A stretch of 64,000 nt of DNA from Hydrogenophilus thermoluteolus (GCF_003574215.1 NZ_AP018558.1:1883501-1947500); one strand, 5' to 3'; counted from the first letter of the stretch, positions 1 to 7,744 are shown. The notes: generated by a model not told the origin, from the letters alone. Made by a program: numbers and translations.

Positions 1-1
1 C

Positions 2-166
2 GCGCAAATCCTCCTGTTTGGCGCGCTCCCGCCAGCGGTCCTCAACTACCTGTTCGCGGAACGCTACCGCCAAGAGCCTGAGATCGTCGCCTCGATGGTA
101 CTCGTCGGCAACGCCGCGGCGCTTGTCGTGTTACCCTTGGCGTTAGCGCTGGTCCTTTCCTACTGA
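2..166 (+). CDS. AEC-family (auxin efflux carrier-type) permease, C-terminal fragment
   Basis: Only the last 54 codons are inside the window; the gene begins upstream of base 1. The visible part starts with a hydrophobic stretch, continues through PPAVLNYLFAERY and ends in a second strongly hydrophobic helix finishing at LVLSY. The 'MPPAV.N..LAERY...PE.VAS.V..GN' pattern near the end is typical of AEC-family transporters, inner-membrane carriers of organic acids or related anions. I cannot say anything about substrate. The next gene begins 74 bases after the stop and has its own promoter-like sequence, so transcription may not continue. Confidence 0.7.
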   Translation, partial: AQILLFGALPPAVLNYLFAERYRQEPEIVASMVLVGNAAALVVLPLALALVLSY

Positions 167-175
167 GGAACCACA

Positions 176-204
176 TTGCCTTTCTTCGCATTCGCTTCTA
201 TACT
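176..204 (+). promoter_or_regulatory. sigma70-like promoter of the proline-rich orphan gene
   Basis: A TTGCCT hexamer (176-181) and a TATACT hexamer (199-204) are separated by 17 bases, a near-consensus sigma70 layout. A transcript would start near 211, leaving a leader of about 30 bases that includes the GGGAG ribosome-binding site before the ATG at 241. Seen in sequence; promoter activity is inferred. Confidence 0.55.
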
Positions 205-240
205 GGTAATAGCCACATCCATTTCTTTCGGGAGCGAACC

Positions 241-621
241 ATGTCCATTGCTGGTTTCGGCATCATCGGCCCAACGGGCGAACGGCTCAACACTTCGGCA
301 GCGTCGCCCGCGGAGGTGCAGCGACTCACGCAACCGCAGTCCGGAAATCCAAATCCGACCGTTGGCCAACCGCCACCACCCCCCGTAAACGAACCGACCC
401 AAGCACCGGCCAGCGTTCGGGTCTCCCTCTCGGCGGCTGCACAGCAAGCCACCGCCGGTGCGCCTACCCCACCCCCCAACAGCACAACGCCTCCGACACA
501 ACCCGAAGCGACCCAGACGCCGTTTGCGGTGCAGCGCGCCCAGAACCTCTATGCGCTCAACACCAACGCGCCAGTCAGCGTGAATGACACCACCCAAAAT
601 GGCGCGCAAACGCTGCGCTGA
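241..621 (+). CDS. proline-rich hypothetical protein
   Basis: A 126-residue protein with no function I recognise. The ATG is preceded by GGGAG at a good distance and by a convincing promoter, which supports a real gene. Residues 1-20 (MSIAGFGIIGP...) are short and mildly hydrophobic but do not form a classic signal peptide. Residues 30-95 are dominated by P, Q, T and A, with a run of five prolines, so this part is probably disordered. After that comes a short segment (AVQRAQNLYALNTN) that could be a helix. A fragment RVSLSAAAQQ sits near residue 59. The product is probably a small disordered linker or surface-associated protein. It stands alone, with a different gene type on each side. A role cannot be assigned. 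Confidence 0.6.
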   Translation: MSIAGFGIIGPTGERLNTSAASPAEVQRLTQPQSGNPNPTVGQPPPPPVNEPTQAPASVRVSLSAAAQQATAGAPTPPPNSTTPPTQPEATQTPFAVQRAQNLYALNTNAPVSVNDTTQNGAQTLR

Positions 622-676
622 CGCGCGGCTCCACCCCAGCATCCCCTTCTGACAAAGGCGAACCGCACGCTTACCT

Positions 677-1441
677 ATGACCCTTTCGCTCCATGCACTC
701 CCCCCCATTGCCAAAGCGCTCCTCGCGCAACTGGGGGGGTGGCTGCTTGCCTACGTCTCAGCGCGTCTGGGTGCGCTGGGCGAAAGTGGACTCTCCCCGG
801 CCTGGATCATCACCATCCAAGCCGCCGGCGCTGCGGGCATCGCCTGGCTGCTTGCGAGCGACCGCTGGTGGATCCCGATCCATCTGGCCTTCATGCCCGC
901 GATCATCGCCGCGCAACGGCTCGCGATCGCACCGTACTGGTACCTCATAGCATTCGTCGCCTTGTGGCTGATCTTTCGCAACACCATCCGGACGCGCGTC
1001 CCGCTCTACCTCTCCAACGCGCAGGCGGTCGAGGCGATCGCGGAGCAGCTCCCCACCGATCGCCCTTTTCGGTTTCTCGACCTGGGGAGCGGCACCGGCG
1101 CGCTCCTTCTGCCGCTTGCGCGCCGCTTTCCCAACGGCATCTTCGTCGGCATCGAAAGCGCGCCGTTGCCGCTTTGGTGGGCGCGCTGGCAAGCGCAGGG
1201 ACAACCCAACCTCGTTTATCGCAGCGGCGATATCTTTGCCGAATCGTGGCAGGGGTACGATTTCGTCTATGCATTCCTTTCGCCTGCACCGATGGGTCGG
1301 GTGGCGCGCAAAGCGCGCAAGGAACTGACGCCTGGCGCGGTGCTGATCAGCAACTCTTTTCCCCTGCCCGATCGGGAACCCGGCCGGGTTCAACCGCTCG
1401 ACGAGGCCGGACGACGCACGCTCTATTGGTACCCGTTCTGA
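677..1441 (+). CDS. membrane-anchored class I SAM-dependent methyltransferase
   Basis: A 254-residue protein. Residues 1-100 hold three or four hydrophobic segments (around 10-30, 42-60, 65-80 and 86-100), indicating an inner-membrane anchor. The rest is a Rossmann-type methyltransferase: motif I is FLDLGSGTGAL (about residues 132-142), followed by an acidic end of strand 2 in FVGIESAP and a later GDIF that would contact the adenine. The substrate is unknown. The fold resembles small methyltransferases that act on proteins or small molecules at the membrane. The ATG lacks a close ribosome-binding site (AAAGG lies about 18 bases upstream), so the exact start is uncertain. It stands apart from its neighbours, with about 55 and 99 bases on either side. 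Confidence 0.75.
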   Translation: MTLSLHALPPIAKALLAQLGGWLLAYVSARLGALGESGLSPAWIITIQAAGAAGIAWLLASDRWWIPIHLAFMPAIIAAQRLAIAPYWYLIAFVALWLIFRNTIRTRVPLYLSNAQAVEAIAEQLPTDRPFRFLDLGSGTGALLLPLARRFPNGIFVGIESAPLPLWWARWQAQGQPNLVYRSGDIFAESWQGYDFVYAFLSPAPMGRVARKARKELTPGAVLISNSFPLPDREPGRVQPLDEAGRRTLYWYPF

Positions 1442-1540
1442 TTTGCCCCGCTTTTTCCCCACTTTTTCGCTCAAGAACCGACCTCGGTTGCCGATAGTCT
1501 ACGCAGAAGCTGAGACGACGAACGGAGAGGAGCCGCGGCA

Positions 1541-2230
1541 ATGGCCATTTTGATCGCGATCATCGGCAACAAAGGCGGGACCGGCAAAACCACCCTGTCC
1601 CATCTGCTCTGCCACGGTCTGGGGTTGCTCGGATACAAATCGGCCTGTATCCTCACCGACACCGCGCGCGAACCGTTGAGCCCCGAAGGGCGCCGCTACG
1701 TCATCGCCGACGCCCGTTCTGCGGCAACGCTCGAACGGATCGTCACCAAGCTGCGCACGCTCGACGATTGGGTGGGCGTGCTCGACGGCGGCGGCAACCG
1801 CCCCGAAATCGACAAACGGCTCTACGGTATCGCAGACCTGGCGCTCCTACCCTTTCGCGAATCGGCCGAGGATATCCGCACGGTGATCCGCGACCTCGAA
1901 CAGTACCCCCGCGCGTACGCCGTGCCGTCACAGTGGCCGGTGAGCAACCGCTGGCAGCGCCAGGCCGCGGACAAACTGGTCGCGCAGATGATGGGCCCGT
2001 ACCGACACCGAATTTTGCGGCCTGTTCCTGCACTTTCGGCCACCAAGCTGCTCTTGCTGAAGCAGATCCCTGCGCATCTGCCCACACCACTCAACAACGC
2101 AGCGCGACAATTCGCGCGCCAAATGGTCGAACTGCTCGCGCTCACGGAGGAAACGCCCGAAACCGTCGAATCCGACACGCACGAATACCGCATTCCGGAG
2201 GAAGAGATGCCGTTGCGCTACCGCCGCTGA
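1541..2230 (+). CDS. orphan ParA-like P-loop ATPase
   Basis: A 229-residue member of the ParA/MinD superfamily. The N-terminus carries the deviant Walker A motif KGGTGKTT (residues 11-18), with the signature first lysine that marks ParA-type dimerising ATPases. The Walker A' region (WVGVLDGGGN, about residue 80) is weakly conserved and differs from classic plasmid ParA. The C-terminal 30 residues are acidic (EETPETVESD...). A strong site GGAGAGGAG precedes the ATG. No parB-like or centromere-like element lies next to it, so it is unlikely to be a plasmid partition gene. Such orphans position other cargo or act as cellulose- or virulence-associated 'VirC1/BcsQ-like' ATPases. Its only close neighbours are the lipoprotein genes downstream, 85 bases away and behind their own promoter-like site. 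Confidence 0.75.
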   Translation: MAILIAIIGNKGGTGKTTLSHLLCHGLGLLGYKSACILTDTAREPLSPEGRRYVIADARSAATLERIVTKLRTLDDWVGVLDGGGNRPEIDKRLYGIADLALLPFRESAEDIRTVIRDLEQYPRAYAVPSQWPVSNRWQRQAADKLVAQMMGPYRHRILRPVPALSATKLLLLKQIPAHLPTPLNNAARQFARQMVELLALTEETPETVESDTHEYRIPEEEMPLRYRR

Positions 2231-2256
2231 CCTGACTGGTGTCAACGGCGTGCCTC

Positions 2257-2286
2257 TTGCCGAAATCGCCTTTTTCGCTGTACGAT
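2257..2286 (+). promoter_or_regulatory. possible promoter of the two-lipoprotein operon
   Basis: TTGCCG (2257-2262) and TACGAT (2281-2286) are separated by 18 bases, followed about 20 bases later by GAGGAGAGGG and the ATG at 2316. The match is moderate; I infer a sigma70-type promoter. Confidence 0.4.
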
Positions 2287-2315
2287 AGCAGGGCAGAAAC
2301 GAGGAGAGGGAACCG

Positions 2316-3050
2316 ATGAACCGCCCAATCGTGTCGCGTGCGCTGATCTTTGGCGCGATCGCCCTTGGCGCAACCGCTTGTATGACGCCGTACAGCGAAG
2401 TGCCCGTAGCCACCAATTTTCCGACCACCACCCAAGAAAAACTGCAATCGGCACACCACTGGCAGGTGATCGCCGAAGGCATCGCCGCGCAGATCACGCA
2501 AGCCCTGCAACAAGAGCAAGGGTGCCGCACCGCGCCGCTCGCGTGCCCGACGCTCGCGTTCGCATCGCCGGATCGCCCATCGCCCTTCGAACGTGCGCTG
2601 ATCGCCGCAATCACCACCGAATTGGTGCGCCACGGCTGGAAAGTACGAACCGAATTGCCTGCCGATATCACGCTGCGCTTGGACGTCCAGGCGAACCGCT
2701 TTCGCAACCGCCCTGCCGACGGCAAATTCACCAGCGCTGCCGCTTTGGGGGCGGGCCTCTGGGTGCTGAGCGACGACAAAAACATCGGCGTATGGGAACA
2801 CGTCTCGCCGGGTGCCTCTGCGCTCGTCGGTCTTGCCGCAACGGATCTCTGGCGCTGGCAAACGAGTCAGTTCGCGCAAGGGCCGACCCCAGAAGTCGAA
2901 CTGATGGTCAATGTTTCCGCCGTTCGGGAGGGGGTCTATCTGGCGCGCACCTCTGAGGTTTTCTATATCGCAGAGAGCGACCTGGCGCTCTACACACCGC
3001 CGCCTGCGCCGTACCCCGCCCCAATGGTCTTGCCGGTCCGCGGGAGCTGA
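2316..3050 (+). CDS. putative outer-membrane lipoprotein, first gene of FlgO-like module
   Basis: A 244-residue secreted protein. The N-terminus has a positively charged start, a hydrophobic core and a lipobox-like ATAC ending at Cys22, so it is probably a lipoprotein, although position -3 is Ala rather than Leu. The mature part has a conserved-looking core around residues 90-225: a helix (ERALIAAITTELVRHGW), a beta stretch (DITLRLDVQANRF), a glycine-rich hydrophobic segment and a C-terminal EVELMVNVSAVREGVYLARTS (about residues 195-215). The last block resembles domains of envelope lipoproteins that bind periplasmic partners. I do not recognise a named family with confidence. It is 3 bases upstream of the FlgO-like gene, so the two are almost certainly co-translated and act together at the outer membrane. 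Confidence 0.7.
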   Translation: MNRPIVSRALIFGAIALGATACMTPYSEVPVATNFPTTTQEKLQSAHHWQVIAEGIAAQITQALQQEQGCRTAPLACPTLAFASPDRPSPFERALIAAITTELVRHGWKVRTELPADITLRLDVQANRFRNRPADGKFTSAAALGAGLWVLSDDKNIGVWEHVSPGASALVGLAATDLWRWQTSQFAQGPTPEVELMVNVSAVREGVYLARTSEVFYIAESDLALYTPPPAPYPAPMVLPVRGS

Positions 3051-3053
3051 GCC

Positions 3054-3602
3054 ATGCGCTGGAACCACCGCAATCGAACCGCTGCCTTCCTCTTGGTGAG
3101 CGCTGCGCTGGTAAGCGGTTGCCTCACGACGCAGCCTGAGCCGCTGCGCGCCCCTGAGGAGAACCCCAGTGCGGTACTCGACACCACCTACGGGCTGATC
3201 GACGCGATCGCGCAACAGGCGCCCGCTTGGGTCAAGAATGGCCCGGTGCTGGTTGCAACGTTCGTCGACGTCGATCAATTGGAGCATTCTTCGACATTGG
3301 GCCGCGCGATCACCGAACAGGCGAGCACCCGTCTGGTGCAACTGGGCTTTCCGGTGGTCGAAGTCAAACTGCGCGCGAGCCTCTTCGTCAAGCAGGATAC
3401 GGGGGAACTGCTCCTCAGCCGCGAAATCGGGCAGATCGCCCGCGAACAATCGGCGCGGGCGGTCTTGGTCGGCACCTATGCGGTGGGGAAACGCGCGGTC
3501 CATATCAACGCCAAGCTGGTCGACCCCACCCAGGGGACGATCCTTGCCGCGCAAGACAGCGTGCTCGCACTCGACAGCCACGTCAAGAGCTTGTTGCGAT
3601 GA
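3054..3602 (+). CDS. FlgO-family outer-membrane lipoprotein
   Basis: A 182-residue lipoprotein with lipobox VSGC (Cys23). The mature domain contains LIDAIAQQAP..VKNGPVLVATFVDVDQLEHSS and GRAITEQASTRLVQLGFPVVEV, then REIGQIAREQSARAVLVGTYAVGKRAVHINAKLVDPTQGTILAAQ. This is the typical FlgO domain layout: a segment describing an adjustable set of 'names and values', then a beta sandwich. In Vibrio, FlgO is an outer-membrane protein linked to flagellar stability, but the domain also occurs away from flagellar genes, as here, so motility is not implied. It overlaps the next gene by 4 bases (ATGA), and sits 3 bases after its lipoprotein partner. Confidence 0.8.
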   Translation: MRWNHRNRTAAFLLVSAALVSGCLTTQPEPLRAPEENPSAVLDTTYGLIDAIAQQAPAWVKNGPVLVATFVDVDQLEHSSTLGRAITEQASTRLVQLGFPVVEVKLRASLFVKQDTGELLLSREIGQIAREQSARAVLVGTYAVGKRAVHINAKLVDPTQGTILAAQDSVLALDSHVKSLLR

Positions 3603-4300
3603 GTCGACCATACACCGCAACCGGAAGCCAAGAGAAGAGCCGTCTGGGTGCGATCGTCATTCCCGTCACACCGTTCGAGCAGAATTGCACGCTGCTCTGG
3701 GATCGCGAAACCCAGGAAGGGGTCGCGGTCGACCCGGGCGGAGAGATCCCCAAGATCTTGGACGCCGCGGAGTCGCATGGGATCGCGCTGCGCGCCATTT
3801 GGCTGACGCACGGCCATATCGACCATGCCGCGGGCGCGCCTGCGCTTGCTAAAGCCGTAGGCGGCATCCCGATTCTCGGCCCCCATCCGGCGGACGAGTA
3901 CTGGCTACAAGGACTTCCGCAGCAAGCAACCTATTTCGGTTTTCCGCCAACGGTGGCGTTCACGCCGGACGAGTGGCTCGACGAAACCCAAGCGGTCATG
4001 GCAGGTGAGATCCCCTTTCAGGTGATCCACCTGCCCGGCCATACCCCCGGCCATCTGGTCTTCTTTCAACCGGAATATCGGCTGGCGCTGGTAGGCGACG
4101 TGCTCTTTGCCGGTTCGATCGGACGCACTGACTTTCCTGGCGGAGACCACCAGGCGCTCATCCAAGGCATTCAGCACAAGCTCTTCCCGTTGGGTGACGA
4201 CGTCCTTTTCATACCGGGGCACGGGCCGCAGAGCACTTTTGGCGAGGAGCGCGCCAACAATCCTTTCGTGCGCATGTTCACGATTCCCAAACATTCCTAA
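3599..4300 (+). CDS. MBL-fold hydrolase, glyoxalase II-like (YcbL type)
   Basis: A 233-residue metallo-beta-lactamase-fold enzyme. The metal-binding motif THGHIDH supplies H71, H73, D75 and H76; further ligands are the His in LPGHTPGH (about 145), the Asp in VGDVLF (about 166) and the His in PGHGP (about 208). That is the full two-metal set of glyoxalase II-like thioesterases. It lacks the C-terminal helical domain of classical GloB, as in YcbL-type enzymes, which can hydrolyse S-lactoylglutathione or related thioesters. The ATG at 3599 overlaps the FlgO-like gene's TGA, so it is translationally coupled. Longer upstream readings exist in this frame but would overlap the FlgO gene heavily, so I rejected them. 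Confidence 0.85.
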   Translation: MSRPYTATGSQEKSRLGAIVIPVTPFEQNCTLLWDRETQEGVAVDPGGEIPKILDAAESHGIALRAIWLTHGHIDHAAGAPALAKAVGGIPILGPHPADEYWLQGLPQQATYFGFPPTVAFTPDEWLDETQAVMAGEIPFQVIHLPGHTPGHLVFFQPEYRLALVGDVLFAGSIGRTDFPGGDHQALIQGIQHKLFPLGDDVLFIPGHGPQSTFGEERANNPFVRMFTIPKHS

Positions 4301-4306
4301 ACCCAA

Positions 4307-5185
4307 TCACGGCGAGGCCCGATCTCCGCCAAAGTACCGCGCTGGCTGACGCGCCCAAGCGTCGTCGAGTCCCCACTGAATCGGGTCGGCTTCGACGGAC
4401 TCCAACCGCGCCTGCTCGTTTTCCGGTAACGCTGGGAAAAAATCCAAGCCAGTCAGGGCTTCGACGCTGTCGATCGCGACGATGAAGTCGCGCAAATCGC
4501 TGTCAGCCGGGGTATCCTGCGGCACGAGAAACGCGATCGCACGCCGGGTACCGTCCGCCTCTTCACGCACCAAGATGCGGTAGTAGGCTTCTGGAACCGC
4601 CACCCACGCCGAAGAGAACCGCAAAGGATTTTCACCCCACACTGGGCCGACGATCACCCAAAGTTTGCTGGCCCCGGGCGCAAAGCGGTTTGCTTCGAGC
4701 CGTTCGAGCCGCTCCCAACTGCCTCGGTTGTGCTCGGGTTTTTGCGGCGCGATGTTGCTCATGCGAAAGGTCGCGTATTGGGCGTCGCGCCCGTAGCGCG
4801 TTCCGATCAAGAAGTTGGGCGCCATGTGGCCGCGATCGAACCCGGAACGGGTATAACTTTCGTGCGTCACACACCCCAGATGCAACCGGCAGCGCCAGGT
4901 GCGTGAGTCGGGCGAAAAACGATCGGGGCGCGGCCCAAGACGATAGCGCGGTGGCGGATCGGCGCGGTACGCAACCCACTCGGGCACGCCGTGCCATTCG
5001 CTGTAGCGCACGACGAAGCCGGGGTTGACCAGAGTCGTTGCGAACCAGCTCCCACCGTGCGGCCAACCGTAGGGGGTGTCTTCCGGTAGCGGTTCGCCAG
5101 GCACGAACCAGACTGCGATCGCCACCAGGCCCGCTGCGATCAGCGTCGTCACCCAGCGGCGTGGCCATCGAACCATTTGCGCCAT
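4307..5185 (-). CDS. membrane-anchored DNA/RNA non-specific endonuclease
   Basis: A 292-residue protein of the beta-beta-alpha-metal nuclease family (Endonuclease_NS). The catalytic motif DRGHMAP carries the general base His120, with the metal-binding Asn in NIAPQ...HNRGSWERLE about 28 residues later. An N-terminal hydrophobic helix (about residues 10-30) gives a signal anchor or uncleaved signal peptide, so the enzyme acts outside the cytoplasm, probably degrading periplasmic or extracellular nucleic acid. I start at 5185 because AGAGG lies 7 bases upstream; an ATG at 5215 has no ribosome-binding site. It is convergent with the hydrolase gene and divergent from dsbB, 86 bases away. Confidence 0.8.
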   Translation of the reverse strand: MAQMVRWPRRWVTTLIAAGLVAIAVWFVPGEPLPEDTPYGWPHGGSWFATTLVNPGFVVRYSEWHGVPEWVAYRADPPPRYRLGPRPDRFSPDSRTWRCRLHLGCVTHESYTRSGFDRGHMAPNFLIGTRYGRDAQYATFRMSNIAPQKPEHNRGSWERLERLEANRFAPGASKLWVIVGPVWGENPLRFSSAWVAVPEAYYRILVREEADGTRRAIAFLVPQDTPADSDLRDFIVAIDSVEALTGLDFFPALPENEQARLESVEADPIQWGLDDAWARQPARYFGGDRASP

Positions 5186-5271
5186 CGTCTTGCCTCTGCG
5201 CATCCGCGAACCCATACGTACGTCAAAACGCGCTATTATCCCGAAACTCTGAGCGATCCGGACAAAAACGC

Positions 5272-5808
5272 ATGGCTCGATGGCGCACTTTTTTCGTTAC
5301 GCTTGGCCGCGCCCCAGCCGCACCGTGGTGGGGGATCGCTGCGGTCGCTTGTGCACTTGCCGTTGCCAGCATCGTACTCACCCACCTTTTGCGTTTGGCA
5401 CCCTGCCATTTGTGCATCCTACAACGGTTCCTGTTCCTGGCTCTTGCTGTACTGGCCAGCGGTGTGGCGCTGAGCGGCGCGCGCTTCCGCTTGCTTTATC
5501 GCGTCATGGCCATCGGCACCGTCCTTACCGCATTGTTTGGTATGGGCGTTGCAGGGTATCAGTCGCTCTTACAGTGGCACCCCGAGTCGTTCACCTGCGG
5601 CGGCGCCGAGCTCTCGCCTCTCGAACGCTTCGTGGAATGGTTGGCGTCGCTCTCTGAAACGCTCTTTCTGCCGACTGGTTTTTGCAGCGATCCCGGTTTG
5701 GTCCTCTTTGGGTTGTCGCTGGCAAATTGGGCGTTTCTGGCGTATGCTGGGATCGCGGCAGTAGGCATCTGGGCGCTGCGGCGCGCTCAGGCGCCGTTGG
5801 CGCGGTAA
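5272..5808 (+). CDS. dsbB: disulfide bond formation protein B
   Basis: A 178-residue inner-membrane protein with four predicted membrane helices. It carries the two cysteine pairs of DsbB: C45-x-x-C48 in PCHLC just after the first helix, and C109 with C138 in the second periplasmic loop. DsbB reoxidises DsbA and passes electrons to quinone. The pair spacing and 178-residue length suit the family (about 165-180). I start at the ATG at 5272, which gives a compact N-terminus leading straight into helix 1; a long upstream extension in this frame is rich in arginine and serine and unlikely. The 3' end overlaps the convergent HExxH gene by 22 bases. No dsbA is in the window. Confidence 0.9.
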   Translation: MARWRTFFVTLGRAPAAPWWGIAAVACALAVASIVLTHLLRLAPCHLCILQRFLFLALAVLASGVALSGARFRLLYRVMAIGTVLTALFGMGVAGYQSLLQWHPESFTCGGAELSPLERFVEWLASLSETLFLPTGFCSDPGLVLFGLSLANWAFLAYAGIAAVGIWALRRAQAPLAR

Positions 5809-6323
5809 CGGGCAAGGGCGTGTTGCACCGGAAAGGGGGTAGGGTCCGAAGGTTGGGCGTCATTCTGCGCACGCTTTGCGTCTTCCTGCTGCGCTTTCGC
5901 CAATTCGATCCGCGCCTGTGCCGCCATCTGTGCCGCTTGCGCCGCCACTTTGCGGTCTTGCGGGGAGGGGTCGGCCGGCGCGAGCGCCGCAGCACGAATC
6001 CGCTCCGCTTTCTGCAGTGTCTCTTCCGGCGTCTTACCTGGCGAGACGTCGATCTGCACGTCCCCGGCAATGGCGTATTGCCGACCGTCTGGGCCACGCA
6101 CCGTGGTAAATTGCGCCCCCCGCGTCACCAGTCCAGCACCGGCTGCAACATGCGCCGCTTCGTGCGCGCGCACCTTGCGGTCGATTTCGCGCAGTCGCGC
6201 TACCTTCTGCGCCGTTTCGGCGTCTTGCCGCAACGGCGTCGCACCCCGAGCATCGAAACCACTGTCCTGTGCGGCCATGCTGGGTGGCATCGAACCGACA
6301 ACGTAAATTGCCGAGATCACCAT
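5787..6323 (-). CDS. SprA-related (CJM1_0395-type) putative metalloprotease
   Basis: A 178-residue protein. The HEAAH motif (residues 54-58) is a zincin-type zinc site within RKVRAHEAAHVAAGAGL, followed by RGAQFTTVRGPDGRQYAIAGDVQIDVSP, the pattern I associate with the SprA-related putative metalloprotease family. The second half (105-165) is alanine- and glutamine-rich with strong helical character. I chose the ATG at 6323 because AAGGAG lies 6 bases upstream; an in-frame TTG at 6338 overlaps that site and is unlikely. Its substrate is unknown. The C-terminal 22 bases overlap dsbB convergently. No secretion signal is obvious. Confidence 0.75.
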   Translation of the reverse strand: MVISAIYVVGSMPPSMAAQDSGFDARGATPLRQDAETAQKVARLREIDRKVRAHEAAHVAAGAGLVTRGAQFTTVRGPDGRQYAIAGDVQIDVSPGKTPEETLQKAERIRAAALAPADPSPQDRKVAAQAAQMAAQARIELAKAQQEDAKRAQNDAQPSDPTPFPVQHALARYRANGA

Positions 6324-6365
6324 CGCGTGCTCCTTCAAAAAACATCATAGCCCGGGAAACCCCTA

Positions 6366-6396
6366 ATGACAAGTCACGCCCCAGAACCGGTACAAT
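6366..6396 (+). promoter_or_regulatory. weak candidate promoter for the purine permease operon
   Basis: ATGACA (6366-6371) and TACAAT (6391-6396) are separated by 19 bases, 38 bases before the ATG of the permease. The -10 element is good, but the spacing is long. No purine riboswitch fold is evident in this 110-base gap. Confidence 0.3.
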
Positions 6397-6433
6397 TCGC
6401 TCCGCGATCAACCACTTGAGTGAGAAAACGACA

Positions 6434-7732
6434 ATGCCGACTTTCCTGGAACGCCAGTTCGCGCTCGCGGCGCACGGCACGACGCTGCGCACCGAGCTTC
6501 TTGCGGGTCTGACCACGTTCTTGACGATGGCGTATATCCTGTTCGTCAACCCGGAAATCCTTTCGACCACCGGGATGCCGAAGAGCGCCGTTTTCGTCGC
6601 CACCTGTCTGGCCGCCGCGATCGGCTCCTTCATCATGGGATGGTGGGCCAACCTGCCGATCGCGCTCGCCCCAGGGATGGGGCTCAACGCCTATTTTGCG
6701 TTCGTGGTGGTGGGAACGCTCGGCTTCACGTGGCAGCAGGCGTTGGGCGCCGTGTTCATTTCGGGGGTCCTCTTCATTCTGGTTTCGCTCTTCCGGGTCC
6801 GTGAATGGGTGATCAACGCGATTCCCAAAAGCCTCAAATACGCGATTTCCGCTGGCATCGGCCTCTTCCTCGCGATCATCGGGTTGAAAAACGCGGGCAT
6901 CGTCGTCGCCCATCCCGCGACCCTCGTCACCTTGGGCGACCTGCATCAAACCCCGGCCTTGTTGGCTTGCCTCGGCTTCGTGCTCATTTTGGCGCTGGAA
7001 GCGCGCCGCGTCAAAGGGGCGATCTTGATCGGGATCCTTGCGATCACCTTCCTCTCCGTTGGGCTGGGGTTGACCCCGTTCCAGGGGGTGGTCGCCGCAC
7101 CGCCGTCGCTCACTCCGACGTTCCTCGCGATGGATATCGCCGGGGCACTGCACGTCGGCTTGGTTTCCGTCGTGATGACGTTCTTCTTGGTCGAACTCTT
7201 CGACGCTTCGGGAACGCTCATCGGGGTGGCTCATCGCGCGGGACTTCTCGACGCCGAAGGAAAACTCCCCCGGATGGGGCGGGCGCTGCTTGCCGATTCG
7301 TCGGCGATCGTGGTCGGGGCAACGCTCGGCACCTCGTCGACCACCGCATACATCGAATCAGCTGCAGGCACCGCCGTAGGGGGGCGCACGGGGCTCACCG
7401 CGGTGGTAGTCGCGGTGCTGTTCCTCTTGGCGCTCTTTTTCTCGCCGCTTGCGGCGATGGTCCCCGCGTACGCAACGGCGCCGGCGCTCCTCTACGTGGC
7501 GATCTTGATGTCGCGCGGGCTTGCCGAAGTCGATTGGCACGATCTCACCGAAGCCGCCCCTGCGGCGGTCACCGCGATCACGATGCCCTTCACCTTCTCC
7601 ATCGCGCACGGGATCGCGTTCGGCTTCATCACCTACGCGGCGCTCAAGATTTTGAGCGGCCGCATCAAAGAACTGCCGATCGCGGTTGCGGTGATCGCAG
7701 CGCTCTTCCTCGTCAAATTCGCGCTGTGGTAA
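6434..7732 (+). CDS. NCS2-family purine permease (AzgA-like)
   Basis: A 432-residue inner-membrane protein with about 12-14 hydrophobic helices. The start FLERQF...GTTLRTELLAGLTTFLTMAYILFVNPEIL is characteristic of the AzgA/PbuG branch, proton symporters for adenine, guanine or hypoxanthine. Other family blocks are present: LAPGMGLNAYFAF (about 79-91), a DASGTLIGVA loop (about 257) and SSTTAYIESAAG (about 301-313), the substrate and ion region. apt, 12 bases downstream, converts imported adenine to AMP, so the pair makes a purine salvage unit. I chose the ATG at 6434; a long upstream extension lacks a membrane pattern. Confidence 0.88.
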   Translation: MPTFLERQFALAAHGTTLRTELLAGLTTFLTMAYILFVNPEILSTTGMPKSAVFVATCLAAAIGSFIMGWWANLPIALAPGMGLNAYFAFVVVGTLGFTWQQALGAVFISGVLFILVSLFRVREWVINAIPKSLKYAISAGIGLFLAIIGLKNAGIVVAHPATLVTLGDLHQTPALLACLGFVLILALEARRVKGAILIGILAITFLSVGLGLTPFQGVVAAPPSLTPTFLAMDIAGALHVGLVSVVMTFFLVELFDASGTLIGVAHRAGLLDAEGKLPRMGRALLADSSAIVVGATLGTSSTTAYIESAAGTAVGGRTGLTAVVVAVLFLLALFFSPLAAMVPAYATAPALLYVAILMSRGLAEVDWHDLTEAAPAAVTAITMPFTFSIAHGIAFGFITYAALKILSGRIKELPIAVAVIAALFLVKFALW

Positions 7733-7744
7733 GGAGACCCGCCC

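Noticed and set aside
1476..1489. Palindromic AACCGACCTCGGTT as a possible operator before parA
   Set aside because: The two halves are separated by only two bases and no further copies occur, so chance is likely.
2142..3620. 492-codon open frame antisense to the lipoprotein genes
   Set aside because: No ribosome site, no recognisable domain, and it crosses three well-supported genes.
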